64,000 nt of DNA, taken from NCBI RefSeq assembly GCF_026341125.1, contig NZ_JAPEOR010000002.1, forward strand, positions 2,182,501 through 2,246,500. The letters run 5' to 3'. The number at the start of each line of letters is the position of its first letter. Position 1 is the stretch's first letter. This stretch comes from Streptomyces sp. NBC_01142. GTDB lineage: Bacteria; Actinomycetota; Actinomycetes; Streptomycetales; Streptomycetaceae. This document shows, piece after piece, positions 33,469 through 41,937 of the stretch. The translations under genes were made by a program, and so were the position numbers. The notes under the pieces were generated by a model, which was not told where the DNA came from, made no database searches, and saw nothing but the letters and a program-made list of their open reading frames with translations.

Positions 33469-34956
33469 GTGCCCACGCCGCCCCGCTCCCGCCACCCCCG
33501 CCCCGCCACCTCCGCCGCCACCTCCTCCGCCGCCGCCCGGCGCAGGACCCGACGGCCTCCGGTCCGGCGGCCCCGGTGGGGAATGCGGATGGTGACGACG
33601 CTCTCCTGCCTGGTGCTGGCGGCAGGCGGTATCGGGCACGCGGTGGTGACCAGCCTGGACACCAAGATCGGCCGGGTCGACCCGTTCAAGGACATGAAGA
33701 ACCGGCCCGAGGCGGGCCACGGCATGAATCTGCTGGTCGTCGGCACGGACAGCCGCGAAAAGATCACGTCGGCGGAGCGGCAGAAGTACCGCCTCGGCGG
33801 TGCGCCGTGCCGCTGCACGGACACGATCATGATCGTGCACATCTCGGAGGACCTGGAGCGCGCCAGCGTGGTGAGCCTGCCGCGGGACAGCTACGCCGAG
33901 ATCCCCGCGCACACCGACGCCACCACCGGCCGGCACCACGGACCCCACCCGATGAAGATCAATGCGGCATACGCGGAGGGCGGGCCGGGCCTGACGGTCC
34001 GCACCGTCGAGCACATGACCAAGGTGAAGATCGACCACTATCTGGAGATCGACTTCACCAGCTTCATGAAGACGGTGGACGCGCTGGGCGGGGTGGAGAT
34101 CTGCACGGCCCGGACGATGAAGGACACCCACACCGGCCTGGACCTGCCCGCCGGCACGCACCGGCTGGACGGCGGGCAGGCGCTGCAGTATGTGCGCTCG
34201 CGCCATATCGACGGAGCGGCCGACCTCGGCCGGATGCAGCGCCAGCAGCGGTTCCTGGCGGGGCTCATCCAGCAGGCGGCCGGCAGCGGCGTCCTGCTCA
34301 ACCCGGTGAAGCTCCGGCAGGTCACCTCGACGATGCTGAACTCCGTACGGGCCGACGAGGGCTTCGGCACCGAGCAGATGCTCGCCCTCGGCAAGGCGAT
34401 GCAGGACTTCACCCCCGCCTCGTCGGAGTTCACCTCGGTGCCGGTCGGCGACCTCAGCTATCCGGTGAAGGGCGTCGGCTCCACGGTGAAGTGGGACACG
34501 GTCAAGTCGCAGAAGCTCTTCCAGATGCTGCGTGAGGACAAACCGCTGGCCCTGCACCGGCCGGACCGGCCTCAGCGGCCGCACGCGTCGCTGGTCGAGG
34601 TGTCGCCGCAGCAGATCCGGGTGCAGGTCTACAACGGCACGCACACCGACGGGCTGGGCAGGAGCGTCGACACGGCGCTGCGCGCCACCGGCTTCAACAC
34701 CACGCGTGCCCCGCTGACCGGCGACAGCCGCGAGGTACGGCGCACCTATGTGACATACGACCCACGCTGGGACCGCTCGGCGAAGTCGCTCGCCGCCGCG
34801 CTGCCCGGGTGCGAGCTGCGGGTGGCGAAGGGGCAGGGATCGACGCTGCGGGTGACGGCGGGGGCGGACTTCAAGAAGGTGACGCCGGTACGCGCGGAGG
34901 ACCCGTATCGGGGCGAGTTCGGCGCGGTCACCGGCGACCAGGTGGTCTGCCCCTGA
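33469..34956 (+). CDS. LCP-family glycopolymer ligase 4 with LytR_C domain
   Basis: 495 aa from a GTG at 33469, with GGAGG (33455-33459) 9 nt upstream; the GGAGG is part of a 5-bp hairpin GGAGG-tgt-CCTCC that could mask it. A Pro/Arg-rich tail (about 1-45), one span (MVTTLSCLVLAAGGIGHAVV), then the LCP domain: L-V-V-G-T-D-S-R-E-K, L-P-R-D-S-Y-A-E-I, I-D-H-Y-L-E-I-D-F, V-R-S-R-H-I-D. Unlike its paralogues it has an early P-C-R-C motif that could form a disulfide outside. LytR_C lies near residues 375-480 (IRVQVYNGTHTDGLGRSV). Confidence 0.93.
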   Translation: MPTPPRSRHPRPATSAATSSAAARRRTRRPPVRRPRWGMRMVTTLSCLVLAAGGIGHAVVTSLDTKIGRVDPFKDMKNRPEAGHGMNLLVVGTDSREKITSAERQKYRLGGAPCRCTDTIMIVHISEDLERASVVSLPRDSYAEIPAHTDATTGRHHGPHPMKINAAYAEGGPGLTVRTVEHMTKVKIDHYLEIDFTSFMKTVDALGGVEICTARTMKDTHTGLDLPAGTHRLDGGQALQYVRSRHIDGAADLGRMQRQQRFLAGLIQQAAGSGVLLNPVKLRQVTSTMLNSVRADEGFGTEQMLALGKAMQDFTPASSEFTSVPVGDLSYPVKGVGSTVKWDTVKSQKLFQMLREDKPLALHRPDRPQRPHASLVEVSPQQIRVQVYNGTHTDGLGRSVDTALRATGFNTTRAPLTGDSREVRRTYVTYDPRWDRSAKSLAAALPGCELRVAKGQGSTLRVTAGADFKKVTPVRAEDPYRGEFGAVTGDQVVCP

Positions 34957-34965
34957 TCCCCTGGC

Positions 34966-35008
34966 CCGGGCCGAGGGGCTCGGCCGGGGCCGGGCCGAGG
35001 GGCTCGGG
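34966..35008. repeat. Short GC-rich direct repeat
   Basis: The word cgggccgaggggctcgg occurs twice in a row in the 124-bp gap after LCP 4, followed by cctgatc and cccggcccc reiterations to about 35050. It is simple-sequence spacer between convergent genes, possibly able to fold and terminate. Confidence 0.6.
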
Positions 35009-35080
35009 CCCCCGGCCCCTGATCCCTGATCCCCCGGCCCCTGCCCCCTGGGGCCGTGGGCTCCCCGCCCCCGCGGTGGG

Positions 35081-35629
35081 TCAGGCCTCCATGCCCTCGG
35101 CGGCGCGCTTCTCCCGCAGCTCCTTGATCGCACGCCGGCGGGCGAGCCGGTGGGTGCGCCGGATCTGCGCTTCCTGGTGACGGCGCTGGTCGCGCTCGGT
35201 CTCCACGATCACGGGCGGTACGGCACGGGGCTTGCCGTCCCCGTCGACGGCTGCGAACACGAGGTAGGCGCTGCCGACCTGCTGCGCGGGGGTCGACTCG
35301 TTCCAGCGTTCGGCCAGGACCCGTACGCCGACCTCCATCGAGGACCGGCCGGTCCAGTTGACCTGCGCCTTCACGTGAACCAGATCACCCACCCGTACCG
35401 GCTCCAGGAAGACCATCTCGTCCATGGAGGCGGTGACCGCGGGCCCGCCGGAGTGCCGGCCCGCAACGGCACCGGCCGCGTCGTCCACCAGTTTCATGAT
35501 CACGCCGCCGTGCACCGTGCCGAGGAGATTGGTGTCACTGCCGGTCATGATGTGGCTGAGGGTGGTACGGGACGCCGCGGTGGGCTTGCCCGGAATCTCT
35601 GGCTCCGGGCGCTGGGCCTGATCTGTCAT
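35081..35629 (-). CDS. Acyl-CoA thioesterase (hotdog fold)
   Basis: 182 aa. The hotdog thioesterase motif reads N-L-L-G-T-V-H-G-G-V-I-M-K-L-V-D-D-A-A-G (about residues 34-53), the pattern of the YciA/BACH-type acyl-CoA hydrolases; M-D-E-M-V-F-L-E-P-V-R-V-G-D follows. A basic C-terminal tail (THRLARRRAIKELREKRAAE) is a helix seen in actinobacterial members. It should release fatty acids from acyl-CoA in the cytosol. Start ambiguous: the ATG at 35629 (M-T-D-Q-A-Q) is chosen by family length, while an in-frame ATG at 35641 would put GGAGGG inside the gene. Convergent with LCP 4 and divergent from LCP 5. Confidence 0.93.
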   Translation of the reverse strand: MTDQAQRPEPEIPGKPTAASRTTLSHIMTGSDTNLLGTVHGGVIMKLVDDAAGAVAGRHSGGPAVTASMDEMVFLEPVRVGDLVHVKAQVNWTGRSSMEVGVRVLAERWNESTPAQQVGSAYLVFAAVDGDGKPRAVPPVIVETERDQRRHQEAQIRRTHRLARRRAIKELREKRAAEGMEA

Positions 35630-35736
35630 GCCCTCCACCATATGCCGGGCCGCATTGCATCAGCTTCGCAACAGCCCTGGTCCGATTTCCCACCCTCCCT
35701 GTAAGACACGGGCACCCGGACTGCACACTGGTCGGC

Positions 35737-37011
35737 ATGAATGACTGGCCCGATGGATGGTCCGACGACCGCGGCAACGGCAACGGACGGCGCGGTTACG
35801 GCCGCGGCAGCGCCGGTGCGCAGCCCGAGGGCGCGCAGGTGATGCGCCATGTGCAGCGTCCGGCTGCACCGCAGCACGGTGGAGTCCCTCCGCAGCAGTC
35901 GCGGGGGTACGACGAAGGCTATGACCAGCAGGCCTACGACAGCGACTACAACACGGGCCAGGTCTACGGCTCCCCGGGCGGCGGCCAGGGCGGCCCCCCG
36001 CCGGGCCGCCCGCCCCGCACCGGCCCTGCTCCGGACTGGCGCCGCCGCCTCAAGATCGGCTCGCTGACCCTGGTCGTGGTGCTGCTCGCGGTCTCCATCG
36101 GCACGTACTTCTGGGCCGACGGCAAGCTCAAGCGCGAGGTCGACCTCGCCAAGGTCATCGAGCGCCCGGGCGAGGGCGAGGGCACGAACTATCTGATCGT
36201 GGGCTCGGACAGCCGTGAGGGCATGTCGGCCGACGAGAAGAGCAAGCTCCACACGGGCTCGGCCGACGGCAAGCGGACCGACTCGATGATGATCCTGCAC
36301 GACGGCTCGAACGGCCCGACCCTGATCTCGCTGCCGCGCGACTCGGACGTGGAGATACCGTCCTTCAAGGGCTCGCAGTCCGGCAAGCTCTTCCCGGCCG
36401 AGGGCCGGCGGGTGAAGCTGAACGCGGCGTACTCGGAGGACGGTCCCGAGCTCCTGGTCCGCACGGTCGAGCACAACACCGGCCTGCGTATCAACCACTA
36501 CGTCGAGATCGGCTTCGCCGGCTTCGCCAACATCGTGGACGCCATCGGCGGCGTGGAGATGGACATCCCGAAGGCCTTCAAGGACAAGAAGTCGGGCGCG
36601 GACTTCGAGGCGGGCAAGCAGACGCTGGACGGCGAGCAGTCCCTGGCCTTCGTACGGACGCGGTACGCCTTCGCGGGCAGCGACCTGGACCGTACGAAGA
36701 ACCAGCAGAAGTTCCTCGCGGCGCTGGCCAGTCAGACGGCGACGCCGGGCACGGTCCTCAACCCGTTCAAGCTCTACCCGACGATGGGCGCGGGCCTGGA
36801 CACGCTGATCGTCGACAAGGACATGTCCCTGTGGTCCCTGGGCAACATGTTCTTCGCGATGAAGGGCGTCACGGGTGGTGACGGCAAGTCGATGAACATG
36901 CCGATCTCGGGCAGCCGCGCCGGCAATCTGGTCTGGGACAAGACCAAGGTGAAGCAGCTGGTGGAGCAGCTGAAGAACGACGAGAAGGTCACGGTCACGT
37001 CGGACCGCTGA
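35737..37011 (+). CDS. LCP-family glycopolymer ligase 5
   Basis: 424 aa. A long cytoplasmic tail rich in Gly, Gln, Tyr and Pro (about 1-100, with RGYDEGYDQQAYDSDYNTGQ) precedes the membrane span (LTLVVVLLAVSIGTYFW). The LCP domain has L-I-V-G-S-D-S-R-E-G, I-S-L-P-R-D-S-D-V-E, I-N-H-Y-V-E-I-G-F and V-R-T-R-Y-A-F. No LytR_C domain. No ribosome site is clear upstream of the ATG. A terminator follows. The low-complexity tail resembles that of the large GT2 protein at 14441 and may help cluster these wall enzymes. Confidence 0.93.
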   Translation: MNDWPDGWSDDRGNGNGRRGYGRGSAGAQPEGAQVMRHVQRPAAPQHGGVPPQQSRGYDEGYDQQAYDSDYNTGQVYGSPGGGQGGPPPGRPPRTGPAPDWRRRLKIGSLTLVVVLLAVSIGTYFWADGKLKREVDLAKVIERPGEGEGTNYLIVGSDSREGMSADEKSKLHTGSADGKRTDSMMILHDGSNGPTLISLPRDSDVEIPSFKGSQSGKLFPAEGRRVKLNAAYSEDGPELLVRTVEHNTGLRINHYVEIGFAGFANIVDAIGGVEMDIPKAFKDKKSGADFEAGKQTLDGEQSLAFVRTRYAFAGSDLDRTKNQQKFLAALASQTATPGTVLNPFKLYPTMGAGLDTLIVDKDMSLWSLGNMFFAMKGVTGGDGKSMNMPISGSRAGNLVWDKTKVKQLVEQLKNDEKVTVTSDR

Positions 37012-37036
37012 CGCACCCGGGCAGCGTGCCCGGCCG

Positions 37037-37067
37037 AAGGCTCCGGACCTCACGGGTCCGGAGCCTT
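37037..37067 (+). terminator. Hairpin terminator after LCP 5
   Basis: 13-bp perfect stem (37037-37049 with 37055-37067) and a 5-nt loop, 26 bp after the stop codon. Confidence 0.8.
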
Positions 37068-37154
37068 TGCCGTGCCTCATCCGGCCGGCGGCGCTGCGAC
37101 AGCACCGTGCCCCGAACCCGGATCAACCGGGCTCGGGGAGCGACTGCTCGGCGG

Positions 37155-37361
37155 TCAGCTCCTGGACGCGTACATAACGAAGTCTGCCCACGCGGTGGGC
37201 GTGAAGCCGAGCCGCGGGCCCGGCACGTTCTTGGAGTCGCGGACGTGGACCGTGCTGACGGCCGCCGCGACCTCGACGCACTCGGGGCCGTCGGCTGTGC
37301 TGTAGCTGCTCTTGAACCACGTCAGCCCGGAAGGGTCTCCGGCCGAGGGCTTGACACTCAT
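37155..37361 (-). CDS. DUF397-domain protein (possible Scr2-type toxin partner)
   Basis: 68 aa made of a single DUF397 domain: L-T-W-F-K-S-S-Y-S (the family W-x-K-S-S-Y-S start), [13 protein letters not shown], and [10 protein letters not shown] at the end. DUF397 proteins are abundant in Streptomyces and nearly always follow an XRE/DUF5753 gene; some such pairs have been described as toxin-antitoxin systems that affect development and antibiotic production. The ATG at 37361 overlaps the TGA of the regulator gene (ATGA), so the two are coupled. Whether this copy is toxic is unknown. Confidence 0.9.
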   Translation of the reverse strand: MSVKPSAGDPSGLTWFKSSYSTADGPECVEVAAAVSTVHVRDSKNVPGPRLGFTPTAWADFVMYASRS

Positions 37362-38230
37362 GTCTCTCCCGCCAGTTTCTCGATGAAGGTCCGCGACAAC
37401 CGAGGTGTGAGCGCCTGCGACCTGATCAGGCCGTACCGCATCTCAAGGATCTGGACCTCCTTGGGGTCGCTGATCAGACGGCTGGTGAGCTGGACCTCGT
37501 TGTGCCCCACAGCCGTGCCGTCGCTCAGCTTAAGCACCTGGTGCGAGCCGTCCAGACCCGCGTGCTCCTCGGTCTCCGTCGGCATGACCTGGATCTCGAC
37601 GTGCCTCAACGCACTGATTTCCAGCAGGTGTTCGAGCTGTCGACGCAACACCATTCTGCCCCCGGTCGGCCGCCTCAGCGTCGCCTCTTCCTGGACGAAC
37701 GTCAGAAGCGGCGCGGGCTGCCGCTCGAAAACCGACTGCCGGGCCATCCGCGCGGTCACCAGGTGTTCGACCTGGTCCTCGGAGAAGGCGGGCCGCCGCC
37801 CCCCGTACAGCGAGCGCGAGTACTCCTCGGTCTGGAGCAACCCGTGCACCACGGCACTGGCATACGCGCCGAGCTCGACCGCGTCCGCCTCCAGCTTCGC
37901 CAAGTCCCGCACCTTCTTCGGGTACCTGGCCTCCGCCACGTCCTTCTTCATCGCGGCCAACTTCCCGCCCGCGCCCAGGACCTCGTCCGCCCTGTCCAAG
38001 AACTCCGGCTTCGGGATGCGCTTGCCGGTCTCCACCTTGTAGACCTGGTTCTCGCCGTACCCGATCGCCGCGCCCAGCTCCGCCGCACGCATCCCCGCCG
38101 CCTCGCGCCAGAGCCGGACCTGCCGGCCGACCGCAGCGATCACCGCTCCCGAGTCGTCCTCCAGGTCCACGTCCCGGTCCGGCTCGTCCGCGCCGTCCGT
38201 CGTACCGTCCCTGCCGACCCCGTCCGCCAT
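37358..38230 (-). CDS. XRE-family regulator with DUF5753 domain (Scr1/WhiJ-like)
   Basis: 290 aa from the ATG at 38230 (GAAGG upstream). Residues 30-85 form the helix-turn-helix: [20 protein letters not shown] then [14 protein letters not shown]. The rest is DUF5753 ([16 protein letters not shown], then V-Q-E-E-A-T-L-R-R). This is the architecture of WhiJ and of Scr1-type antitoxins. Together with the DUF397 gene and the divergent ATPase-domain gene it forms a WhiJ-type three-gene module that in S. coelicolor influences sporulation or antibiotic onset. A palindrome in the divergent promoter region may be its operator. Confidence 0.92.
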   Translation of the reverse strand: MADGVGRDGTTDGADEPDRDVDLEDDSGAVIAAVGRQVRLWREAAGMRAAELGAAIGYGENQVYKVETGKRIPKPEFLDRADEVLGAGGKLAAMKKDVAEARYPKKVRDLAKLEADAVELGAYASAVVHGLLQTEEYSRSLYGGRRPAFSEDQVEHLVTARMARQSVFERQPAPLLTFVQEEATLRRPTGGRMVLRRQLEHLLEISALRHVEIQVMPTETEEHAGLDGSHQVLKLSDGTAVGHNEVQLTSRLISDPKEVQILEMRYGLIRSQALTPRLSRTFIEKLAGET

Positions 38231-38307
38231 ACGACACCCGCCTTCACCGTGTCCGCACCATGCCCGCGCTCGACGCCGTACCGGATGGACAGGCCCGGAC
38301 ATCAGCT

Positions 38308-38322
38308 GGACAGTCACTGTCC
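38308..38322. promoter_or_regulatory. Palindromic operator candidate in the divergent XRE / ATPase promoter region
   Basis: GGACAGTCACTGTCC is a perfect 7+7 palindrome with one central base. Half-site-like GGACA words recur at 38286 and 38297. It sits midway in the 144-bp intergenic region, where an XRE protein would be expected to bind. Confidence 0.5.
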
Positions 38323-38374
38323 GTACACGCATCGCTCTGTTCAGCGTAAGCACGTACCGGCCACGCTGAGTCAC

Positions 38375-38815
38375 GTGAATCTGGAAATCACCCGAACCGA
38401 ACCTTCCGCTCCTGCCCGGCAGTTCGCCGTGCTGCTCTCCCCCACCCGCCGGGGTGCCCGGCTCGCCCGTCTGCTGGCCTCGGCCCAACTGGCCTCCTGG
38501 GGGCTTCCCTCGGAGGCGGCCGCGCAGATCGTCGCCGAGCTGGCCACCAACGCCACGGTCCACGGCCGCGTACAGGGCAGGGACTTCCGGCTGGATCTCG
38601 CCGTCCAGGACGACGGCAAGCGGCTCCGGATCGAGGTCACCGACACCTGTGGCGACCGCCTTCCGCCCGGTCCCGGCACCCCCGCCGCCCCGGCCGCCGA
38701 CTCCGAGTCCGGCCGCGGTCTGCTGATCGTCGAAGCGCTCGCCGACCGCTGGGGTGTCGCGTCAGGCCCCGTACCCCGTAAGACCGTTTGGGCCGAGCTC
38801 GACCTCGTACCGTGA
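38375..38815 (+). CDS. Anti-sigma-like ATP-binding protein (HATPase_c, RsbW/SpoIIAB type)
   Basis: 146 aa. GHKL ATPase motifs are present: N box E-L-A-T-N-A-T-V-H (about residues 53-61), G1 as V-T-D-T-C-G-D (degenerate D-x-G-x-G), and G2 S-G-R-G-L-L-I-V-E-A-L-A-D-R-W-G. Proteins of this type are very common in Streptomyces, bind ATP and may phosphorylate or sequester regulators. It is divergent from the XRE/DUF397 pair, the usual partner set. GTG start at 38375; no strong ribosome site. Confidence 0.87.
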   Translation: MNLEITRTEPSAPARQFAVLLSPTRRGARLARLLASAQLASWGLPSEAAAQIVAELATNATVHGRVQGRDFRLDLAVQDDGKRLRIEVTDTCGDRLPPGPGTPAAPAADSESGRGLLIVEALADRWGVASGPVPRKTVWAELDLVP

Positions 38816-38884
38816 CTGGTCGCACCGGGTCGCGGATACCTGCGACCCGGCTGTCAGCGACCCGATGCCACACGATGCAAAATG

Positions 38885-38904
38885 CTTTCAAGAACCTTTG
38901 AAAG
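38885..38904. promoter_or_regulatory. Inverted repeat upstream of the HTH gene
   Basis: CTTTCAA and TTGAAAG, spaced by 6 nt, form an A/T-rich dyad in an otherwise GC-rich 281-bp gap. It may be an operator or part of the promoter of the gene at 39097. A second dyad, GTCACC-CTCACG-GGTGAC, lies near 38943-38960. No gene is seen in 38816-39096. Confidence 0.4.
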
Positions 38905-39096
38905 AACCGGGGAAAGTACCCACCCAACCCCACCCCACCCCCGTCACCCTCACGGGTGACGTTGGCCAATCGGGCTGGATTTTGGGCGGGTTGGCGGGCA
39001 TATGCTCGCCGCGACAACCGCAGACATGCGACGGCCCCCGGCCGGGACTGCAATCCCGATCGAGGGCCTGACCACCGAGGAAGTAAGGGCTTCCCG

Positions 39097-40038
39097 ATGG
39101 ATACCCAGCAGGTTAGCGCGCCCTCGCGCGCCTCGTCCCGTGTACCCGGACGCGTCACCGCTTTCGGTGTGATCCACGTGGACTCGGCCCACACCAGCCG
39201 CTTCACGATCGTCGGCAACCACCTCGCCCAGCACGGCGAGTTGTCGCTCACCGCGATCGGGCTCGCCGTGCACATCCAGTCGCTGCCCGACGGGGCGAAG
39301 GTCGGCATCAAGGTGCTCGTCGACCGCTTCCCGGAGAGCGAGGCGCGTATCGCCGCCGCGCTGCGCGAACTGGAGGAGCACAGCTACCTGGAGCGCACGC
39401 TGGTGCGCCTGCCCGGCGGCAAGCTCGTCACGCGCACGATCTCGTACAACCAGCCCGGTGCCGCCCCGGCCCCCGCCGCAGCGCCCCAGCCGCAGACCGA
39501 GCCCAGCCTCCCGGCCAGGCCCCCACATCCCGCACCGGCACCGGAACGCGCAGAGCCCCCGGCCCCGGAACCCGCCCCGCCGGCAGCCCCTGCCGCGGAG
39601 GCCACCCCCGCACCCGCATCGCCGCCGCCAGCGCGCCCGCGCCCGCCGCTCCCCCAGCCGCAGGCCCCCGACCTGGAGCGCCACCGCGCGGCCACCGATC
39701 TCCTCGCCGGCCTGCGCCGCGACGAGCCCCGGCTGCTCCTGGGCGAGCACGACGTCCGCCGGCTGGCCCCCGCCGTCGCCGCCTGGCTCGAACGCGACGC
39801 CCACCCCGACGCCGTACGCCAAGCCCTCACCACCGACCTGCCCGACCACCTGAAACAGCCCGCGGGACTCCTCGCCCACCGGCTCACCGCGCTCCTGCCG
39901 CCCCCACTGCCCGCCGCACCCACGCCTGCGAGACCCCGCGGCCCGCTCCAGAACTGCGACAGGTGCGACCGCGCGTTCCGCGCCCCGGAACCAGGCCGGT
40001 GCCGCGACTGCAGAACCGACCTCGCCGAGGCCGCCTAG
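39097..40038 (+). CDS. Winged-helix DNA-binding protein with Pro-rich linker and zinc ribbon
   Basis: 314 aa. Residues about 25-125 are a helix-turn-helix domain (S-R-F-T-I-V-G-N-H-L-A-Q-H, L-S-L-T-A-I-G-L-A-V-H-I-Q-S, A-A-L-R-E-L-E-E-H-S-Y-L-E-R), like domains that read plasmid-replication or MarR-type sites. A long Ala/Pro linker (about 130-190) leads to a helical domain and a C-terminal zinc ribbon with C-D-R-C and C-R-D-C. It is a widespread Streptomyces family of unknown target. AAGGG lies 9 nt before the ATG. The gene is placed between the WhiJ-like module and a Uma2 gene. Confidence 0.85.
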   Translation: MDTQQVSAPSRASSRVPGRVTAFGVIHVDSAHTSRFTIVGNHLAQHGELSLTAIGLAVHIQSLPDGAKVGIKVLVDRFPESEARIAAALRELEEHSYLERTLVRLPGGKLVTRTISYNQPGAAPAPAAAPQPQTEPSLPARPPHPAPAPERAEPPAPEPAPPAAPAAEATPAPASPPPARPRPPLPQPQAPDLERHRAATDLLAGLRRDEPRLLLGEHDVRRLAPAVAAWLERDAHPDAVRQALTTDLPDHLKQPAGLLAHRLTALLPPPLPAAPTPARPRGPLQNCDRCDRAFRAPEPGRCRDCRTDLAEAA

Positions 40039-40090
40039 CATGAAGGGGACGACCCCTGCCGCCGGGTACGGACGACGAGGAGCGAGCACC

Positions 40091-40678
40091 ATGACCATCG
40101 CCCCGGACGACGCGCAGCACGACGCCCGCCAGTACCTGGTCATGCGCGAGTTCGTGTCGTCGATGGACGACACCCTTCCCGGCAAATTCGAGATCACCAA
40201 GGAAGGGATCGTCCACGACATGATGTCGCCCGCCAGACCGCACGAACTCACCGTGCTGCGGGTACGCAAGCGCCTCGAAAAGGTCCTGCCGGAGGATCTG
40301 GTGGCCCACACGGGCACCCCGGACGTGGAGCACGCGCCCGAGGGCATCATGCGGCACCCCGACGTGATGGTGATCGCCGAGGCCGACATGGAGGGCGAAG
40401 GTTCCTTCGATCCCCGCACGCTCCTCGCCGCGATCGAGGTCGTCTCGTGGTCGAACCCGGACAACGACTGGGTGAGCAAGATGCGGGACTACCCCCTCCT
40501 CGGCGTCCCGGTCTACGCGGTCTTCGATCCGCGCACCGGCTCGGGAGCGGTGCTCTGCGACATCCACTCCACCCCGGCGGGTCCTCGCTACGCCACGCGC
40601 AAGGAGTTCGTGTACGGCGAGGACGTCACCATCGGCGACTGGACCATCCCGACCGGGGACCTCCCCCGGTACACATAG
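40091..40678 (+). CDS. Uma2-family (DUF820) endonuclease-like protein
   Basis: 195 aa. Uma2 proteins have a restriction-endonuclease-like (PD-(D/E)xK) fold. The expected core is here: E-G-I-M-R-H-P-D-V-M-V-I (metal-binding Asp), then L-L-A-A-I-E-V-V-S (catalytic E-x-V) and K-M-R-D-Y-P-L-L-G-V-P-V-Y-A-V-F-D (the Lys and G-V motif). The biological substrate is unknown. Such genes multiply in Streptomyces. GAGGAG stands 10 nt before the ATG. Confidence 0.92.
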   Translation: MTIAPDDAQHDARQYLVMREFVSSMDDTLPGKFEITKEGIVHDMMSPARPHELTVLRVRKRLEKVLPEDLVAHTGTPDVEHAPEGIMRHPDVMVIAEADMEGEGSFDPRTLLAAIEVVSWSNPDNDWVSKMRDYPLLGVPVYAVFDPRTGSGAVLCDIHSTPAGPRYATRKEFVYGEDVTIGDWTIPTGDLPRYT

Positions 40679-40793
40679 CCCGTGCCCGTCGCCCGTCGCC
40701 CGGACCGTCGGCGTACGGACCGCACTGGCCCGCAGGGCGGTGCAACGGGAACCGGAACTGAGGCTGTCCTTGATTTCCGCTGCGAGGCTTCGC

Positions 40794-41240
40794 TCAGCCA
40801 ACCCGCGGAGACCCATCCGGAAGATCCTCGGCGCCTGTGCATTTCATAATGTCCTGAGCCGTGACTCGCGATACCTCCGGCGCCAACTTCGCAAACTTCG
40901 CAAACTTCGCGCGAGTGTCCGCGTTACCCCCATGGGGAGATCGCAAGTATTCGACATCGACGAGCAGAATGGCTGCCTTATCTGATGGCGCCGGGAAGTC
41001 GACGATCAGCCCTGCACCTTGCGGTCCCGCGTACCCACTTGCTGCGCCGAGACGGATGGGAGAGAAGCCGGATTGGCTGGCTGTTTGCTCATTCTTGGCC
41101 CTCCACTCCTTTGCGATGCCAAGGCCGCTGTCGCTGAGGTGGTTATAGCGAATACTGACCCCTTGGCCGCCGGCGTAGAGTCGACATTCTGGAATGGTGC
41201 CGCACTCGGGTGTCTCAAAATCGGCACCCACTGAGGTTTT
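40794..41240 (-). pseudogene. C-terminal fragment of a membrane-anchored hypothetical protein
   Basis: A minus-strand reading from about 41240 looks truly coding: A-D-F-E-T-P-E-C-G-T, V-S-I-R-Y, A-S-G-Y-A-G-P-Q-G-A-G-L-I-V, and ends C-T-G-A-E-D-L-P-D-G-S-P-R-V-G-stop. It has no start codon of its own in a sensible place. I believe it is the C-terminal half of the protein whose N-terminal half lies at 41938-42223, the dihydrofolate-reductase-like gene having come between them. The family is a secreted, substrate-unknown Streptomyces protein. Codon use is more A/T-rich than in the core genes around. Confidence 0.5.
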
Positions 41241-41353
41241 CTCAACGAAATGATCTCGTGAGGTGACTCGGCCCAGGGGATCCCGCGAGCCGCGATGAGT
41301 CCTGCGGCGTCCGGCGGTCATACTGTCGAACCCGTTCCCGAGGAGGACTTCTG

Positions 41354-41917
41354 ATGCGCAGCGTGACCTATTCGATGAACGTCTCACTCGACGGCTACAT
41401 CGTCGGACCGGACGGCGACTTCAACTGGACGGCCCCCGACGAGGAGGTCTTTCGCTTCTGGATCGACGAGATTCGACAGGTCGGCGTCCACCTGTTGGGA
41501 CGACGGCTGTACGAGACGATGCTGTACTGGGAGACCGCCGACCAGAATCCAACGCTCGACGACTCAGATCGCGAGTGGACCGCGCTCTGGAAGCCGCTCC
41601 CAAAGGTGGTGTTCTCCACCACGCTGTCGGCGGTGCAGGGCAATGCCCGCCTGGCCTCCGGCGGCCTGGCGGAGGAGATCGAGCGGTTGCGAGCCGAGCC
41701 GGGTGAGGGCGACATCGCAATCGGCGGCGCGACTCTCGCCGCCGAGGCGGCCGCGTTGGGTCTGATCGACGAGTACCAGGCCATGGTCTACCCGGTGCTG
41801 GTTGGCGGTGGCATTCCGTTCTTTCCCCAACGTGAGCGCCGGGTGGATCTCGAACTCGTCGAGACCCGCACCTTCAGCTCGGGAGTCGTCCACCTCCGCC
41901 ACCGCGTGGCGCGTTAA
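41354..41917 (+). CDS. Dihydrofolate reductase-family protein (RibD C-terminal-like)
   Basis: 187 aa. The domain matches the RibD_C/DHFR-like reductases: Y-S-M-N-V-S-L-D-G-Y-I at the start, L-L-G-R-R-L-Y-E-T-M as the NADPH-binding R-x-x-Y region, V-V-F-S-T-T-L, and D-I-A-I-G-G-A-T-L-A. It is not the folate-pathway DHFR but a flavin/pterin-type NADPH reductase of unknown substrate. AGGAGG lies 7 nt before the ATG. The gene is intact while both its flanks are halves of another gene, so it is probably a recent insertion. Confidence 0.9.
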   Translation: MRSVTYSMNVSLDGYIVGPDGDFNWTAPDEEVFRFWIDEIRQVGVHLLGRRLYETMLYWETADQNPTLDDSDREWTALWKPLPKVVFSTTLSAVQGNARLASGGLAEEIERLRAEPGEGDIAIGGATLAAEAAALGLIDEYQAMVYPVLVGGGIPFFPQRERRVDLELVETRTFSSGVVHLRHRVAR

Positions 41918-41937
41918 CCGGCTCGTCCGCCGAGTCC

